Source: JAQGMJ01 sp036271855 (GTDB taxonomy: Bacteria > Pseudomonadota > Gammaproteobacteria > Burkholderiales > JAEUOS01). From it: a stretch of DNA of 28,044 nt. Shown here piece by piece: positions 1 to 7,464 of the stretch; the first letter of the stretch is position 1, and every line of letters starts with the position of its first letter. Made by a program: the position numbers and the translations under genes. Location: NCBI GenBank assembly GCA_036271855.1, contig DATAZV010000397.1, positions 1 to 28,044 of the forward strand, in the 5' to 3' direction. Under the pieces are notes generated by a model that did no database searches, was not told the origin of the DNA, and saw only the letters and a list, made by a program, of their open reading frames with translations.

Positions 1-1807
1 GCTGGTCGTCGCCCCAGAATTTGGAGCGGGCGTTGAGAGCGCCGAAATCGGTGAGGGTCTCGGTCTGGCCGCGTTCCGCCCAATCGGCGGCGCGGCGCTT
101 CAGGTATTGGGGAAGATGGAAGCGGAAGGTGGTGGCGAGCTTTTGTTCCTGGATGGTGGCGATGTCGAAATTCACCGGTGGCTCGATGCGGCCATCCGCC
201 AATTCGATCAGGTAGTCGATCGGCGCCATTTTGCCGCTGCCGAATATTTTCCCGGCTTCGAATTCGGTGGGCACGATTGCCGCCGCGAATTCCCTGAACA
301 GGGGCTCGCCCTTGGCGTCGAGGCGAAACAGCACCTCGGGCATGAACACCGGCAGCAGGCGTGCCAGGGCGCGGCGAAAGTCGACCCGCATCAATTCGAT
401 GCCGGGGTCGCGCTGCCAGTGGCGATGCGCCGATTCCACCAGCGTCGCGCCGAGTTTTTCGCCGAGGATTTCCCGGATTTCGCGCGCGGCGGCGCTGACG
501 ATGGGCTGCTCCGACTTGTTGCCCGGCGGGAAGGCCATCGACTCGCGCACGACGCCGATGCGCATACCCTTGAGCGCGCCGGGAACGCCCGGCGCCCCCG
601 CGTGCACCGCATAGCCTTCGGGGAGCACGGAAGAGCGCGGCACGGTGGTGTAGACGTCGCGCGGATCGTAGTAGCCGTTCTCGGCATCCTTCAGCGCATC
701 GAGCACGCGGGCGCAATCGGCGATCGCGCGGCAGTGGATGCCGGTACGGTCGCAGTAGATGTCCGCGCCGATGGCGCCGCCGTCGAAGCCGATCATTGCC
801 TTGTGCGGCAGGACCAGCGCCACGGCGTTGTGATTGGACGGGCCGCGGCAGGAGGCGCGGGTTTCCTCGCCCAGGCTGGCCATCACCATGTTGGTGCTGA
901 CCGACAGCGCCGAGCCGGAGCTGGAGCCCAGCGACGCCGCGCGCGTGGTGTCGTAGGGGTTGGAGGGATTGCCGGCCCAGGTGCTGCGCTGGTAACCCAG
1001 GGTGGAGGGCAGCACCTTCCCGGCCAAGTTGCGCCCGCCGGGGTCGCCGGCGCGGCCGTTGTATTCGGTGTTGACCGCCTTGGCGAAAATGATCGCGCCC
1101 TTGCTGCGCAATTGCCCGACCAGCAGGTGGTCGCGTGCGGGAAAGTCGATATCGTAGGCGGCGTCGCCGCCGCCGGTGGAGCGCATGTCCCTGGTGTCGA
1201 ACGGGTCCTTGAAGGAAAACACCACGCCGTACATCGGCATTTTCTCGAGATCGGGATTGCAGCCGTATTGGGCGTCGAGTTCGGCGGCGCGCTCCAGCGC
1301 ATCGGGCTGCTGCCGAAAGGCCTCGCAGGCGGGGGGCGCGCCTTTGGGCAGGCCCCCAAGGGAAGGATGACGGTCGAAGTCGCCCTTACAGGTGACGGAG
1401 CGCTCGCCGCGAATGTTGAGCGTGCCCAGCGCATTGACCTGGCCGGCATTGGGGATGCCGGCGATCATGCCGAACTGTTGTTGCACCGTGGGGTCGGAGG
1501 CGGTCGCCTCCATGCGGCCAAACTCCAGCGGCGGCCCGGCGTATTTGTGGAGCTCCGGCAGGAAGTCGGCGGCCTTGATGGTCGCCGTCGGGAACGTCAG
1601 CGCCTGCTTGCCGCGCGTCACGCCCGGCGCGGGCGGCACGGTGGCGCCATCTTCGGTAATCAGCATGCTGGCAACGCCGTTGTAGGCACGCACGCGGGCG
1701 AGGTAGCGCCCGACTACCTGCACCAGGGTGATCCTGCCGGCCTTGATGGCGGCGTGCAGCTCGGCGATGGTCGCTTCTTCAAGCTGGAAGTCCTGCGTTT
1801 CCGACAT
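1..1807 (-). CDS. Amidase-signature family hydrolase, C-terminus cut by window edge
   Basis: About 602 codons are visible from an ATG at 1807, preceded by a GGGGGAATAGGG purine-rich stretch; the frame stays open to the left edge, so the C-terminus is missing. The Ser-cisSer-Lys arrangement of amidase-signature enzymes can be read: a Lys-Asp pair at K200-D201 (SFKDPFDT), a GSSSGS loop giving a candidate cis-Ser at S295, and a candidate nucleophile S319 in ETRASCRGPS. The 24-residue spacing from S295 to S319 matches the family. The family hydrolyses C-N bonds of amides; the substrate here cannot be told. The nucleophile region departs from the usual DTGGSIR consensus, so this is a divergent branch. 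It follows the E1 alpha/beta genes on the same strand after a terminator-like hairpin, so it may be transcribed separately. No signal peptide is seen, so it is presumably cytoplasmic. Confidence 0.85.
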   Translation of the reverse strand, partial: MSETQDFQLEEATIAELHAAIKAGRITLVQVVGRYLARVRAYNGVASMLITEDGATVPPAPGVTRGKQALTFPTATIKAADFLPELHKYAGPPLEFGRMEATASDPTVQQQFGMIAGIPNAGQVNALGTLNIRGERSVTCKGDFDRHPSLGGLPKGAPPACEAFRQQPDALERAAELDAQYGCNPDLEKMPMYGVVFSFKDPFDTRDMRSTGGGDAAYDIDFPARDHLLVGQLRSKGAIIFAKAVNTEYNGRAGDPGGRNLAGKVLPSTLGYQRSTWAGNPSNPYDTTRAASLGSSSGSALSVSTNMVMASLGEETRASCRGPSNHNAVALVLPHKAMIGFDGGAIGADIYCDRTGIHCRAIADCARVLDALKDAENGYYDPRDVYTTVPRSSVLPEGYAVHAGAPGVPGALKGMRIGVVRESMAFPPGNKSEQPIVSAAAREIREILGEKLGATLVESAHRHWQRDPGIELMRVDFRRALARLLPVFMPEVLFRLDAKGEPLFREFAAAIVPTEFEAGKIFGSGKMAPIDYLIELADGRIEPPVNFDIATIQEQKLATTFRFHLPQYLKRRAADWAERGQTETLTDFGALNARSKFWGDDQ

Positions 1808-1905
1808 GCCCTATTCCCCCGGTATTGCTTGTGGCGTACCCGGGCAATGATAAGCGCGAACGGCTGGTGCAGCCGCGAATAGCGAAGATTTGCGACATCC
1901 AATGA

Positions 1906-1935
1906 AAACGGCCCGGAGCGAACTCCGGGCCGTTT
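1906..1935 (-). terminator. Rho-independent-type terminator after E1 beta
   Basis: A perfect 13-bp inverted repeat (AAACGGCCCGGAG / CTCCGGGCCGTTT) closes on a 4-nt loop, at 1906-1918 and 1923-1935. Read on the minus strand, the stem ends in TTTT followed by CATT. The T tract is short but the stem is very strong. It lies about 35 nt past the E1 beta stop and about 100 nt before the amidase start, so it should end most transcription from the dehydrogenase pair. Confidence 0.75.
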
Positions 1936-1969
1936 GCGCACTGGAAATACCGGCTTGTGGCTGCCGGGA

Positions 1970-2956
1970 TTATTTCAAAATATTTCGCGCTGCCGCTTCG
2001 ATCTTGCCGGCGGACAGGCGCGATTCGCTTTCCAGCACCTGCGAATAGCCCACCGGGATGCGCGGGGCGCCCAGGCGTGCAACGCGGCAGCCGACGTGCT
2101 CGGCGACGCTGGCGGCCACTTCGGCACCGAAGCCGGCGACCTGCACCGATTCGTGCACCACCAGCACGCGGCCGGTCTTGGCAGCCGAGGCGAACACGGC
2201 CTCGCGGTCCCAGGGCCAGAGGGTACGCAAATCGATCACCTCGGCGGCGATGCCGGCCTTGCCGAGGCTGGCCGCGGCCTCAACCGCCAGGCTGACGCCG
2301 CGCGACCAGGTGACGATGGTCAGATCGGTACCGGTAGTCAGTAGATTGGCGCGGCCCAGCGGCACCTCGGCGCCGGGCGTGACTTCGCCGCTCATGCCCC
2401 AGAGCTCCTTGTGCTCCATGTAGATCACCGGGTCACCGGAGTCGATGGCGCTTTTCAGCAGGCCGTAGTTGTCCGCCGGCGTGCCGGGCACGGCCACCAC
2501 TAGGCCGGGCATGTGGGCGAACCAGGCTTCGAGCGATTGCGAATGCTGCGCGGCAGAGGCGCTCCAGATGCCGATGGGCATGCGCGCCACCAGCGGCACC
2601 CGTCCCTGGCCGCCGAACATGTAGCGATTCTTTGCCGCCTGGTTGACGATCTCGTCCATCGCGCACAGGGCGAAGTCGATCACCCGCATTTCGACCACCG
2701 GCTTCAAGCCGGCCAGCGCCATGCCGACGGCGGCGCCCATGATGTTGGCCTCCGAGATCGGCGTGTCGATGATGCGATCCGGAAACTCCTGCGGCAGGCC
2801 GCGGTACTGGCCGAACACGCCGCCGCGTCCCAGGTCTTCGCCCAGGGCGACGATGCTGGTGTCGGCGCCCATTTTTTCGCGCAAGGCCAGGCAGGCGGCC
2901 TCGGCGTAGGTCATTTGTCGCGCGCCGATGGCGCTTTTGCGGTCGGGCGCGTTCAT
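1970..2956 (-). CDS. TPP-dependent dehydrogenase E1 component, beta subunit (acetoin/pyruvate type)
   Basis: A 328-residue protein of usual length for E1 beta subunits. The N-terminal pyrimidine-binding domain (MTYAEAACLALREKM, GEDLGRGGVFGQYRGL, DTPISEANIMGAAVGMAL, about residues 15-85) and the C-terminal transketolase domain (VIDLRTLWPWD, VVHESVQVAGFGAEVAA, about residues 240-285) are both recognisable. With the alpha subunit it should form the alpha2beta2 heterotetramer that decarboxylates a 2-oxo acid or cleaves acetoin on thiamine pyrophosphate, and passes the acyl group to an E2 lipoyl protein. The ATG overlaps the alpha stop as ATGA, indicating translational coupling. No E2 or E3 gene lies in the window, so the complex is incomplete locally. 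Acetoin (AcoB), pyruvate and branched-chain versions cannot be told apart with certainty from sequence alone. Confidence 0.88.
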   Translation of the reverse strand: MNAPDRKSAIGARQMTYAEAACLALREKMGADTSIVALGEDLGRGGVFGQYRGLPQEFPDRIIDTPISEANIMGAAVGMALAGLKPVVEMRVIDFALCAMDEIVNQAAKNRYMFGGQGRVPLVARMPIGIWSASAAQHSQSLEAWFAHMPGLVVAVPGTPADNYGLLKSAIDSGDPVIYMEHKELWGMSGEVTPGAEVPLGRANLLTTGTDLTIVTWSRGVSLAVEAAASLGKAGIAAEVIDLRTLWPWDREAVFASAAKTGRVLVVHESVQVAGFGAEVAASVAEHVGCRVARLGAPRIPVGYSQVLESESRLSAGKIEAAARNILK

Positions 2957-3963
2957 CGCCAGGCTCCGGTGACGGTGTTCATTATGTCTTCATAGGCGGC
3001 CGCGGCTGCGGGCCAGGGCGCGGCATCGGCGGCGGCCAGGGCAGCGTCGATCTCCTGCTCCGCTGCCCGATCGATGGCGGTGATGACGGCGGCGGCCACG
3101 CCGCGCTCCAGCAGCTTGGTGCGCGCCAGCAGCAGCGGGTCGGACTGGTGCGCGGCTTCCACTTCCTTTGCGTCGCGATAGGTGCCGGGGTCCACCGACA
3201 CATGCCCCTTGAAACGGTAGGTGACGGCGTGCAAAAAGCGCGGGCCGCCGCCGGCGCGCACTTCGGCGGCCAGGCGGGCAGCGGCGGCATCGACCGCTTC
3301 GACGTCATTGCCGTCGACCTTTTCCGAAGGAATGGCCAGCGACCTGGCGCGCGCCGAGACGCCCTCGCCCGCGGTCATCGGCCCGGTGGGCGTGGTGGCG
3401 GAAATGCGGTTGTCTTCGCAGACGAACAGCACCGGCAACTGGTACACCTGCGCCCAGTTCAGGCCCTCCAGAAACGGGCCGCGATTGGCGGCGCCGTCGC
3501 CAAAAAAGCAGGCGACGATATGCGGCTTGCGCTGTAGCTTGAGCGCATGGGCGGCGCCGGTGGCGATCGGAATGCCCGCCGCCACCACGCCGTTGGCCCC
3601 CAGCATGCCGACGGAGAAATCGGCGATGTGCATGGAGCCGCCCTTGCCCTTGTTGTAGCCGGTGGCGCGGCCGAACAGCTCGCACATCATGCGCGCCGGA
3701 TCGGCGCCCTTGGCCAGGGTGTGGCCGTGGCCGCGGTGGGTGGAGGTAAGCAGGTCTTCGCGAACCAGGTTGGCGCAAACGCCGGCGGCGACCGCCTCCT
3801 GGCCGGTGGACAGGTGCAGTGGCCCGCGCACCTTGGCCGGGGTGGCGTTTTCCGCCAGGCCCCAGGCGGCAACCCCGCCCTGGCTGGCGATTTCGGCGGC
3901 ATCTTCGAAGGCGCGGATGCGTCGCATCACGCGATATAGGTCGATCAGTCGTTCCTGGGACAC
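2953..3963 (-). CDS. TPP-dependent dehydrogenase E1 component, alpha subunit (AcoA-like)
   Basis: About 336 residues from the chosen GTG at 3963 (VSQERLIDLYRVMRRIRAFEDAAE), which matches where AcoA/PdhA proteins begin. The frame runs open to an ATG at 4164, but that 67-residue extension is basic, unlike the family and lies in the divergent intergenic region. No strong ribosome site supports the GTG, so the start is tentative. The TPP/Mg motif is visible: GDG at about residues 155-157, ending in EDN at N185. STHRGHGHTLAKG and KGKGGSMHIADFSVGMLGANG resemble acetoin dehydrogenase alpha subunits more than ordinary pyruvate ones. The motif reads NRG and EDN where AcoA usually has NQG and ENN. It is the first gene of the pair, divergent from the HD-GYP gene. 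Confidence 0.85.
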   Translation of the reverse strand: MSQERLIDLYRVMRRIRAFEDAAEIASQGGVAAWGLAENATPAKVRGPLHLSTGQEAVAAGVCANLVREDLLTSTHRGHGHTLAKGADPARMMCELFGRATGYNKGKGGSMHIADFSVGMLGANGVVAAGIPIATGAAHALKLQRKPHIVACFFGDGAANRGPFLEGLNWAQVYQLPVLFVCEDNRISATTPTGPMTAGEGVSARARSLAIPSEKVDGNDVEAVDAAAARLAAEVRAGGGPRFLHAVTYRFKGHVSVDPGTYRDAKEVEAAHQSDPLLLARTKLLERGVAAAVITAIDRAAEQEIDAALAAADAAPWPAAAAAYEDIMNTVTGAWR

Positions 3964-4252
3964 GGAAGCACCACAAAAGGGCAAAGCGTAAAAGTTTAGC
4001 AGCTTGCGCTTCCCGGCAGAGGCCGTTCGCACTGTTGCCGATGTTGCAGCGCGAGGAATGGGGGCATTTTCCGCTTCATTTCGGCGCCAGCCCTTGGCGG
4101 CTTCACCTCTACTATGCACTCCCTGGGCAATGCCTTTGCGGGGCGCCGGCTTGCTCATGGCCAATGCCTCTCATTGATTGACCCCACAGGCGAGTCCGGC
4201 GGCAAAAGCCTACTGCCGACCGAGTGTTTCCGTCACCCAAGAACAAGCCTTC
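3964..4252. other. Divergent intergenic region, E1 alpha / HD-GYP
   Basis: This 289-base gap must hold the start signals of two divergent units. I see no convincing -35/-10 pair on either strand; an isolated TACTAT and a TAAACT (minus strand, just upstream of E1 alpha) are the best -10-like strings. Both neighbouring frames are open part-way into the gap, which is expected by chance in GC-rich DNA. No repeat or hairpin stands out. Confidence 0.4.
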
Positions 4253-5515
4253 ATGCAAGCACGCGCATCGATCGATCAACTGAAAGTTGGGGTTTACATC
4301 CATCTCGACCTGGGCTGGATGGACCATCCCTTCGGCTTTTCCAGCTTCAAGATCAAATCCGTGGAGCAGATCAGCACGCTGCGTGAGCTCGGGCTGACTT
4401 CGGTGCGCATCGATCCGGACAAAAGCGACACAGCGGTGAACCCGGTCTTGCCATCACCCGCGCCCGCGGCCGCTGCCGCCGCGCCGGGCACGCCGGAACA
4501 GATTGCGCCTTCCCCGGCCTTGCAGGCCAAGCTCGACCGCCAGCAAAAGCTGGCGCAAAGACGGGAGGCCATCGCCCGCGTCGAGCGCCGCTATCAAAAA
4601 ACCGCCGAATCGCTGCGGCGCCTGCAGAACTCGCTGAAAAAAGCACCGGCGCAAAGCGTGGCCGACGTTGCCTTGCTGGCACAGGCCCTGTCCAGCGACC
4701 TGCTGGCGCAGCCGGAAATTTCCCTGTTCGCCTTGCAGACCCAGAGCCCCAACCAGGAGCCGCATGTGCACGCGCTCAACGTGGCGCTGCTCAGCCTGGT
4801 GGTTGCGCGGGAAATGAAAATCTCCGGGGAAGAAGGCGCGCTGCTGGTGCAAGGCGCCTTTTATCACGATGTCGGATTGCGCGAAGTCCCTTCACGCATA
4901 CTGCTCAAGACCGAGTCCCTTTCTTCCTCCGAGCGCGCGGCACGGGAGGAGCACGTCGAATCCGGGATCCGGCTGGCGCGCGAGCTGGCCCTGCCGATGC
5001 CGGTGCTCGAGATCGTCGCCCACCATCATGTGCTGATGGACGGCTCGGGCTATCCCTCGGCAATGCAGCCGTCCAAACTTTCCCCGCTGGCGCGCATCGT
5101 CGCCCTGGTGAACCAGTACGACAATCTATGCAACAACGTCGATCTGGCCCGCTCATTGACGCCGCATGAGGCGCTGTCGCTCCTGTTCAAGCAGCAGCGC
5201 CAGAAATTCGATGAGCAGGCGCTGCAGATCCTGATCCGTTGCCTCGGCGTCTATCCGCCCGGGACGCTGGTGCAATTGTCCAACGACAGCGTCTGCCTGG
5301 TGTCTTCGGTCAATACCGCGCGGCCCCTGCGCCCGACCGTGGTCGCCTACGACGCAAAAACGCCGCGCGAATCGCCGATGGTGGTCGACCTGCTGGAGGA
5401 GAAGGAGATCAGCATCCGCACGGCACTGCGGCGTTCACAGGTGCCCGCCGCCGCGCTCGACTATCTCACCGGGCGCGGCCGGGTGAGCTATTTCTACGAA
5501 CGCGCGGAAGCCTGA
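4253..5515 (+). CDS. DUF3391 / HD-GYP domain protein (c-di-GMP phosphodiesterase-like, possibly degenerate)
   Basis: A 420-residue protein from ATG 4253; MQARASIDQLKVGVYIHLDLGWMDHPF is the characteristic start of DUF3391, so the longer frame from 4178 is rejected. DUF3391 spans about residues 1-130, followed by an Ala/Pro linker (about 65-85) and a charged, probably helical stretch, then the HD-GYP domain at about 165-310. HD is at H205-D206 and GYP at G266-P268. HD-GYP proteins hydrolyse cyclic di-GMP using two or three metals. Three usually conserved positions differ: HDxGK reads HDVGL (L209), HHExxDG reads HHVLMDG (V260), and the metal-ligand Asp after the GYP helix appears to be N287 (VNQYDNL). 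Activity is therefore uncertain; it could be a binding-only protein. The histidine kinase gene starts 6 nt after its stop. The protein is soluble, with no membrane segment. Confidence 0.85.
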   Translation: MQARASIDQLKVGVYIHLDLGWMDHPFGFSSFKIKSVEQISTLRELGLTSVRIDPDKSDTAVNPVLPSPAPAAAAAAPGTPEQIAPSPALQAKLDRQQKLAQRREAIARVERRYQKTAESLRRLQNSLKKAPAQSVADVALLAQALSSDLLAQPEISLFALQTQSPNQEPHVHALNVALLSLVVAREMKISGEEGALLVQGAFYHDVGLREVPSRILLKTESLSSSERAAREEHVESGIRLARELALPMPVLEIVAHHHVLMDGSGYPSAMQPSKLSPLARIVALVNQYDNLCNNVDLARSLTPHEALSLLFKQQRQKFDEQALQILIRCLGVYPPGTLVQLSNDSVCLVSSVNTARPLRPTVVAYDAKTPRESPMVVDLLEEKEISIRTALRRSQVPAAALDYLTGRGRVSYFYERAEA

Positions 5516-5521
5516 GAACGC

Positions 5522-7102
5522 ATGTCCGCGCCCCTGCCTTCGGCCGAATTGTTGCTGCGTCACGCCAGCGAGGCGCTGCTTGCGGTCGACCCTGTCACGC
5601 TGAAAATCGTGCAGGCCAATGCCGCCGCCGCGACGTGGCTGCGCTACCCTGCCGCGCTGGAAGGGCGCCTGATCACCGACATCGACATCTCGCTGCCGAG
5701 CGCCGTTTTCTGGAACGAGGCCAGCGCCGGGATTCGCGACAATCTCGACCGGGTGGAGACCCAATACCTGCGCGGCGACGGCAGTTTGGTGGACGCCGCC
5801 CAGAGCGTGTTCTCGGTTCAGGAAGCGGGAAACGATTACTACGTGGTCCGCGCCACCGCTGCGCAAGGGCAGACCCTGTCGGAGCATGCCGCGGCGGACT
5901 ACGCGACCCAGCTTCGCACCATTCTGGAAGCAACCGCCGAAGGCATCATGGTGCTGGACACCGACCAGCGGGTCGTGAGCATCAATCACCGGGTGGCGGC
6001 GCTCTGGTCCTTGCCCGGCAAGACCGTCGCCGGGAGCGACAGCGCCCAGGTCCTGGGTTCGATGGGCGCGCAATTGACGCCGCCGCAGGATGCGCCCGCG
6101 TGCCTGCAAACCCTGCTTGCCGATGCTGCCCGGCAGACCACCGAGGTTCTGGACTTGCGCAACGGCCGCACACTGGAAAAGCGTGCGCAGCCCCACCTGG
6201 TTGATGGCCGCAGCCTGGGCACCGTGCTGACCTTCGTTGACGTGACCGACCGGGTGCGCGCGGAGCTGAGCTTGAAATCGGACCGCGACTACCTGGTTGA
6301 CCTGGTCGCCCGGCAAATTGCGGACTTGCGGCGGGCGCGGGACGAGGCGGAGGAAGCGAACCGGGCGAAAAGCGATTTTCTGGCGACCGTCTCGCACGAA
6401 TTGCGCACGCCCATGCATGCCATCCTGAGCTTCTCCGGCTTCGGCGAACGGGGTTACGACACCAAGGCGCCGGAGCAGCTGCGCCGCTATTTCTCGAACA
6501 TCAGCCAGGCCGGCACCCGGCTGCTGGGGCTGATCAACGATTTGCTGGATTTGTCCAAATCGCGCGCGGGCAGGCTTTCGGTCAACCAGGAAATACAGGA
6601 CATTTGCCCGACCATCGGCAAGGTGGCGCAGGAACTTTCCGCGATTGCCGAGGGCAAGAAAATCAGCCTCGACTGGCGCTTCGTGGACGAACCGGCACTG
6701 GCCGCGGTCGACGCGGCCAGGCTGGAGCAGATCATCAGAAACCTGCTGTCGAATGCGATCAAGTTCACGCCCTGTGGCGGTCTGGTCAGTTTGTTCCTGT
6801 CGCGCCACATCGACGCCACCGGCCAGGCCTGGCACCAACTCGAAGTCTGCGACAGCGGCCCGGGCATTCCCGAAAGCGAACTGGACCTGATATTCGAGCA
6901 ATTCGAGCGCGGCAGCGGCGCCCCCGTGTCGGAAGGTACCGGCCTGGGCCTGGCGATCGCGCGGGAATTGACCTACGCGCACGGCGGCAGCATCCGCGCC
7001 GCCAACAATGCAAACGGTGGCGCGACCTTTACCCTGCTGCTGCCGGTCCAACAGGACGCCGGCGCACCGCCGGCCGCGCAGGGTCGGGCTGCCCGGGCCT
7101 GA
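5522..7102 (+). CDS. Soluble PAS-PAS sensor histidine kinase
   Basis: 526 residues with no signal peptide or membrane helix, so a cytoplasmic sensor. Two PAS-like segments are seen at about residues 8-115 (AVDPVTLKIVQANAAA) and 135-250 (ILEATAEGIMVLDTDQRVVSIN). A coiled-coil linker follows (about 255-288), then HisKA with the phospho-acceptor H292 in SHELRTP, and the HATPase domain: N box N407/N411 (NLLSNAIKF), G1 box D444 (DSGPGIP), F box (FEQFERG) and G2 box G472 (GTGLGLAIA). All catalytic boxes are intact. There is no receiver domain and no response regulator gene in the window, so it is an orphan kinase by context. The 6-nt gap to the upstream HD-GYP gene indicates one operon and suggests a joint role in a c-di-GMP-linked response; this is inference. 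The PAS ligand is unknown. Confidence 0.9.
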   Translation: MSAPLPSAELLLRHASEALLAVDPVTLKIVQANAAAATWLRYPAALEGRLITDIDISLPSAVFWNEASAGIRDNLDRVETQYLRGDGSLVDAAQSVFSVQEAGNDYYVVRATAAQGQTLSEHAAADYATQLRTILEATAEGIMVLDTDQRVVSINHRVAALWSLPGKTVAGSDSAQVLGSMGAQLTPPQDAPACLQTLLADAARQTTEVLDLRNGRTLEKRAQPHLVDGRSLGTVLTFVDVTDRVRAELSLKSDRDYLVDLVARQIADLRRARDEAEEANRAKSDFLATVSHELRTPMHAILSFSGFGERGYDTKAPEQLRRYFSNISQAGTRLLGLINDLLDLSKSRAGRLSVNQEIQDICPTIGKVAQELSAIAEGKKISLDWRFVDEPALAAVDAARLEQIIRNLLSNAIKFTPCGGLVSLFLSRHIDATGQAWHQLEVCDSGPGIPESELDLIFEQFERGSGAPVSEGTGLGLAIARELTYAHGGSIRAANNANGGATFTLLLPVQQDAGAPPAAQGRAARA

Positions 7103-7211
7103 AGCGCGCCGATCCAGCCAGCTTTGAGCTCGAAACGAGGCCAGGGCGTCGTGGATAAGGCGCCCCGCCGCACAATATGCTTTGACCAGGCATTTTGCGA
7201 TTGCTCCTCCC

Positions 7212-7241
7212 GCAAAGCCTTTTCAACGGGCAAAGCCTTTT
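7212..7241. repeat. Tandem 12-bp direct repeat (GCAAAGCCTTTT)
   Basis: Two exact copies of GCAAAGCCTTTT lie at 7212-7223 and 7230-7241, an 18-bp period, upstream of the Ser/Thr kinase gene. Spacing near two helical turns on a less GC-rich stretch fits paired binding sites for a regulator; this is inference. Confidence 0.5.
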
Positions 7242-7296
7242 AGTTTGGCAGTGCAAAATGACAGCAACATTGGGCTGCTCCCTTTCAAGTCGGCCG

Positions 7297-7318
7297 GGAG
7301 CGTCCGAGAGGACGCTCC
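7297..7318. other. 9-bp hairpin with GAGA tetraloop
   Basis: GGAGCGTCC (7297-7305) pairs with GGACGCTCC (7310-7318) around a GAGA loop, a stable GNRA-type hairpin if transcribed rightward. No T tract follows, so it is not a typical intrinsic terminator. It lies 195 nt after the histidine kinase stop and about 150 nt before the next start, so it could be a leader structure of the receptor kinase mRNA or the 3' end of the upstream transcript. Confidence 0.45.
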
Positions 7319-7464
7319 GCAGCATGGATGCAACATCGGAGCCAAAATGGCCCAAAACTGGAAGTAACCGCAAAAAGATGTGGTAACCTCCTGAAAGAGA
7401 AGCGTTGTGTCTACCGGAGGGGAGGCATCGGTCGCAGCGCGCGCAAGGCCCCAGGGAGATAAGG

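Larger units (their letters stand above)
7103..7464. other. 362-base intergenic region before the receptor kinase gene
   Basis: No gene is supported here; the short open frames inside lack family features. It holds a twice-repeated 12-mer GCAAAGCCTTTT (7212-7223 and 7230-7241), a 9-bp GNRA-type hairpin (7297-7318), a repeated GTAACC (7364-7369 and 7383-7388) and, at the end, a strong ribosome site GGGAGATAAGG just before ATG 7465. I found no clear sigma70 promoter. TTGACC (7182) and TTGGCA (7245) are -35-like strings without a good -10 at proper spacing. Confidence 0.5.

Noticed and set aside
107..1882. 591-codon plus-strand frame
   Set aside because: Antisense shadow of the amidase gene; the minus-strand product has the amidase motifs, this one none.
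3964..4164. 67-residue N-terminal extension of E1 alpha
   Set aside because: Basic, not family-like, lies in a divergent intergenic region; GTG 3963 fits the family length, though its ribosome site is weak.
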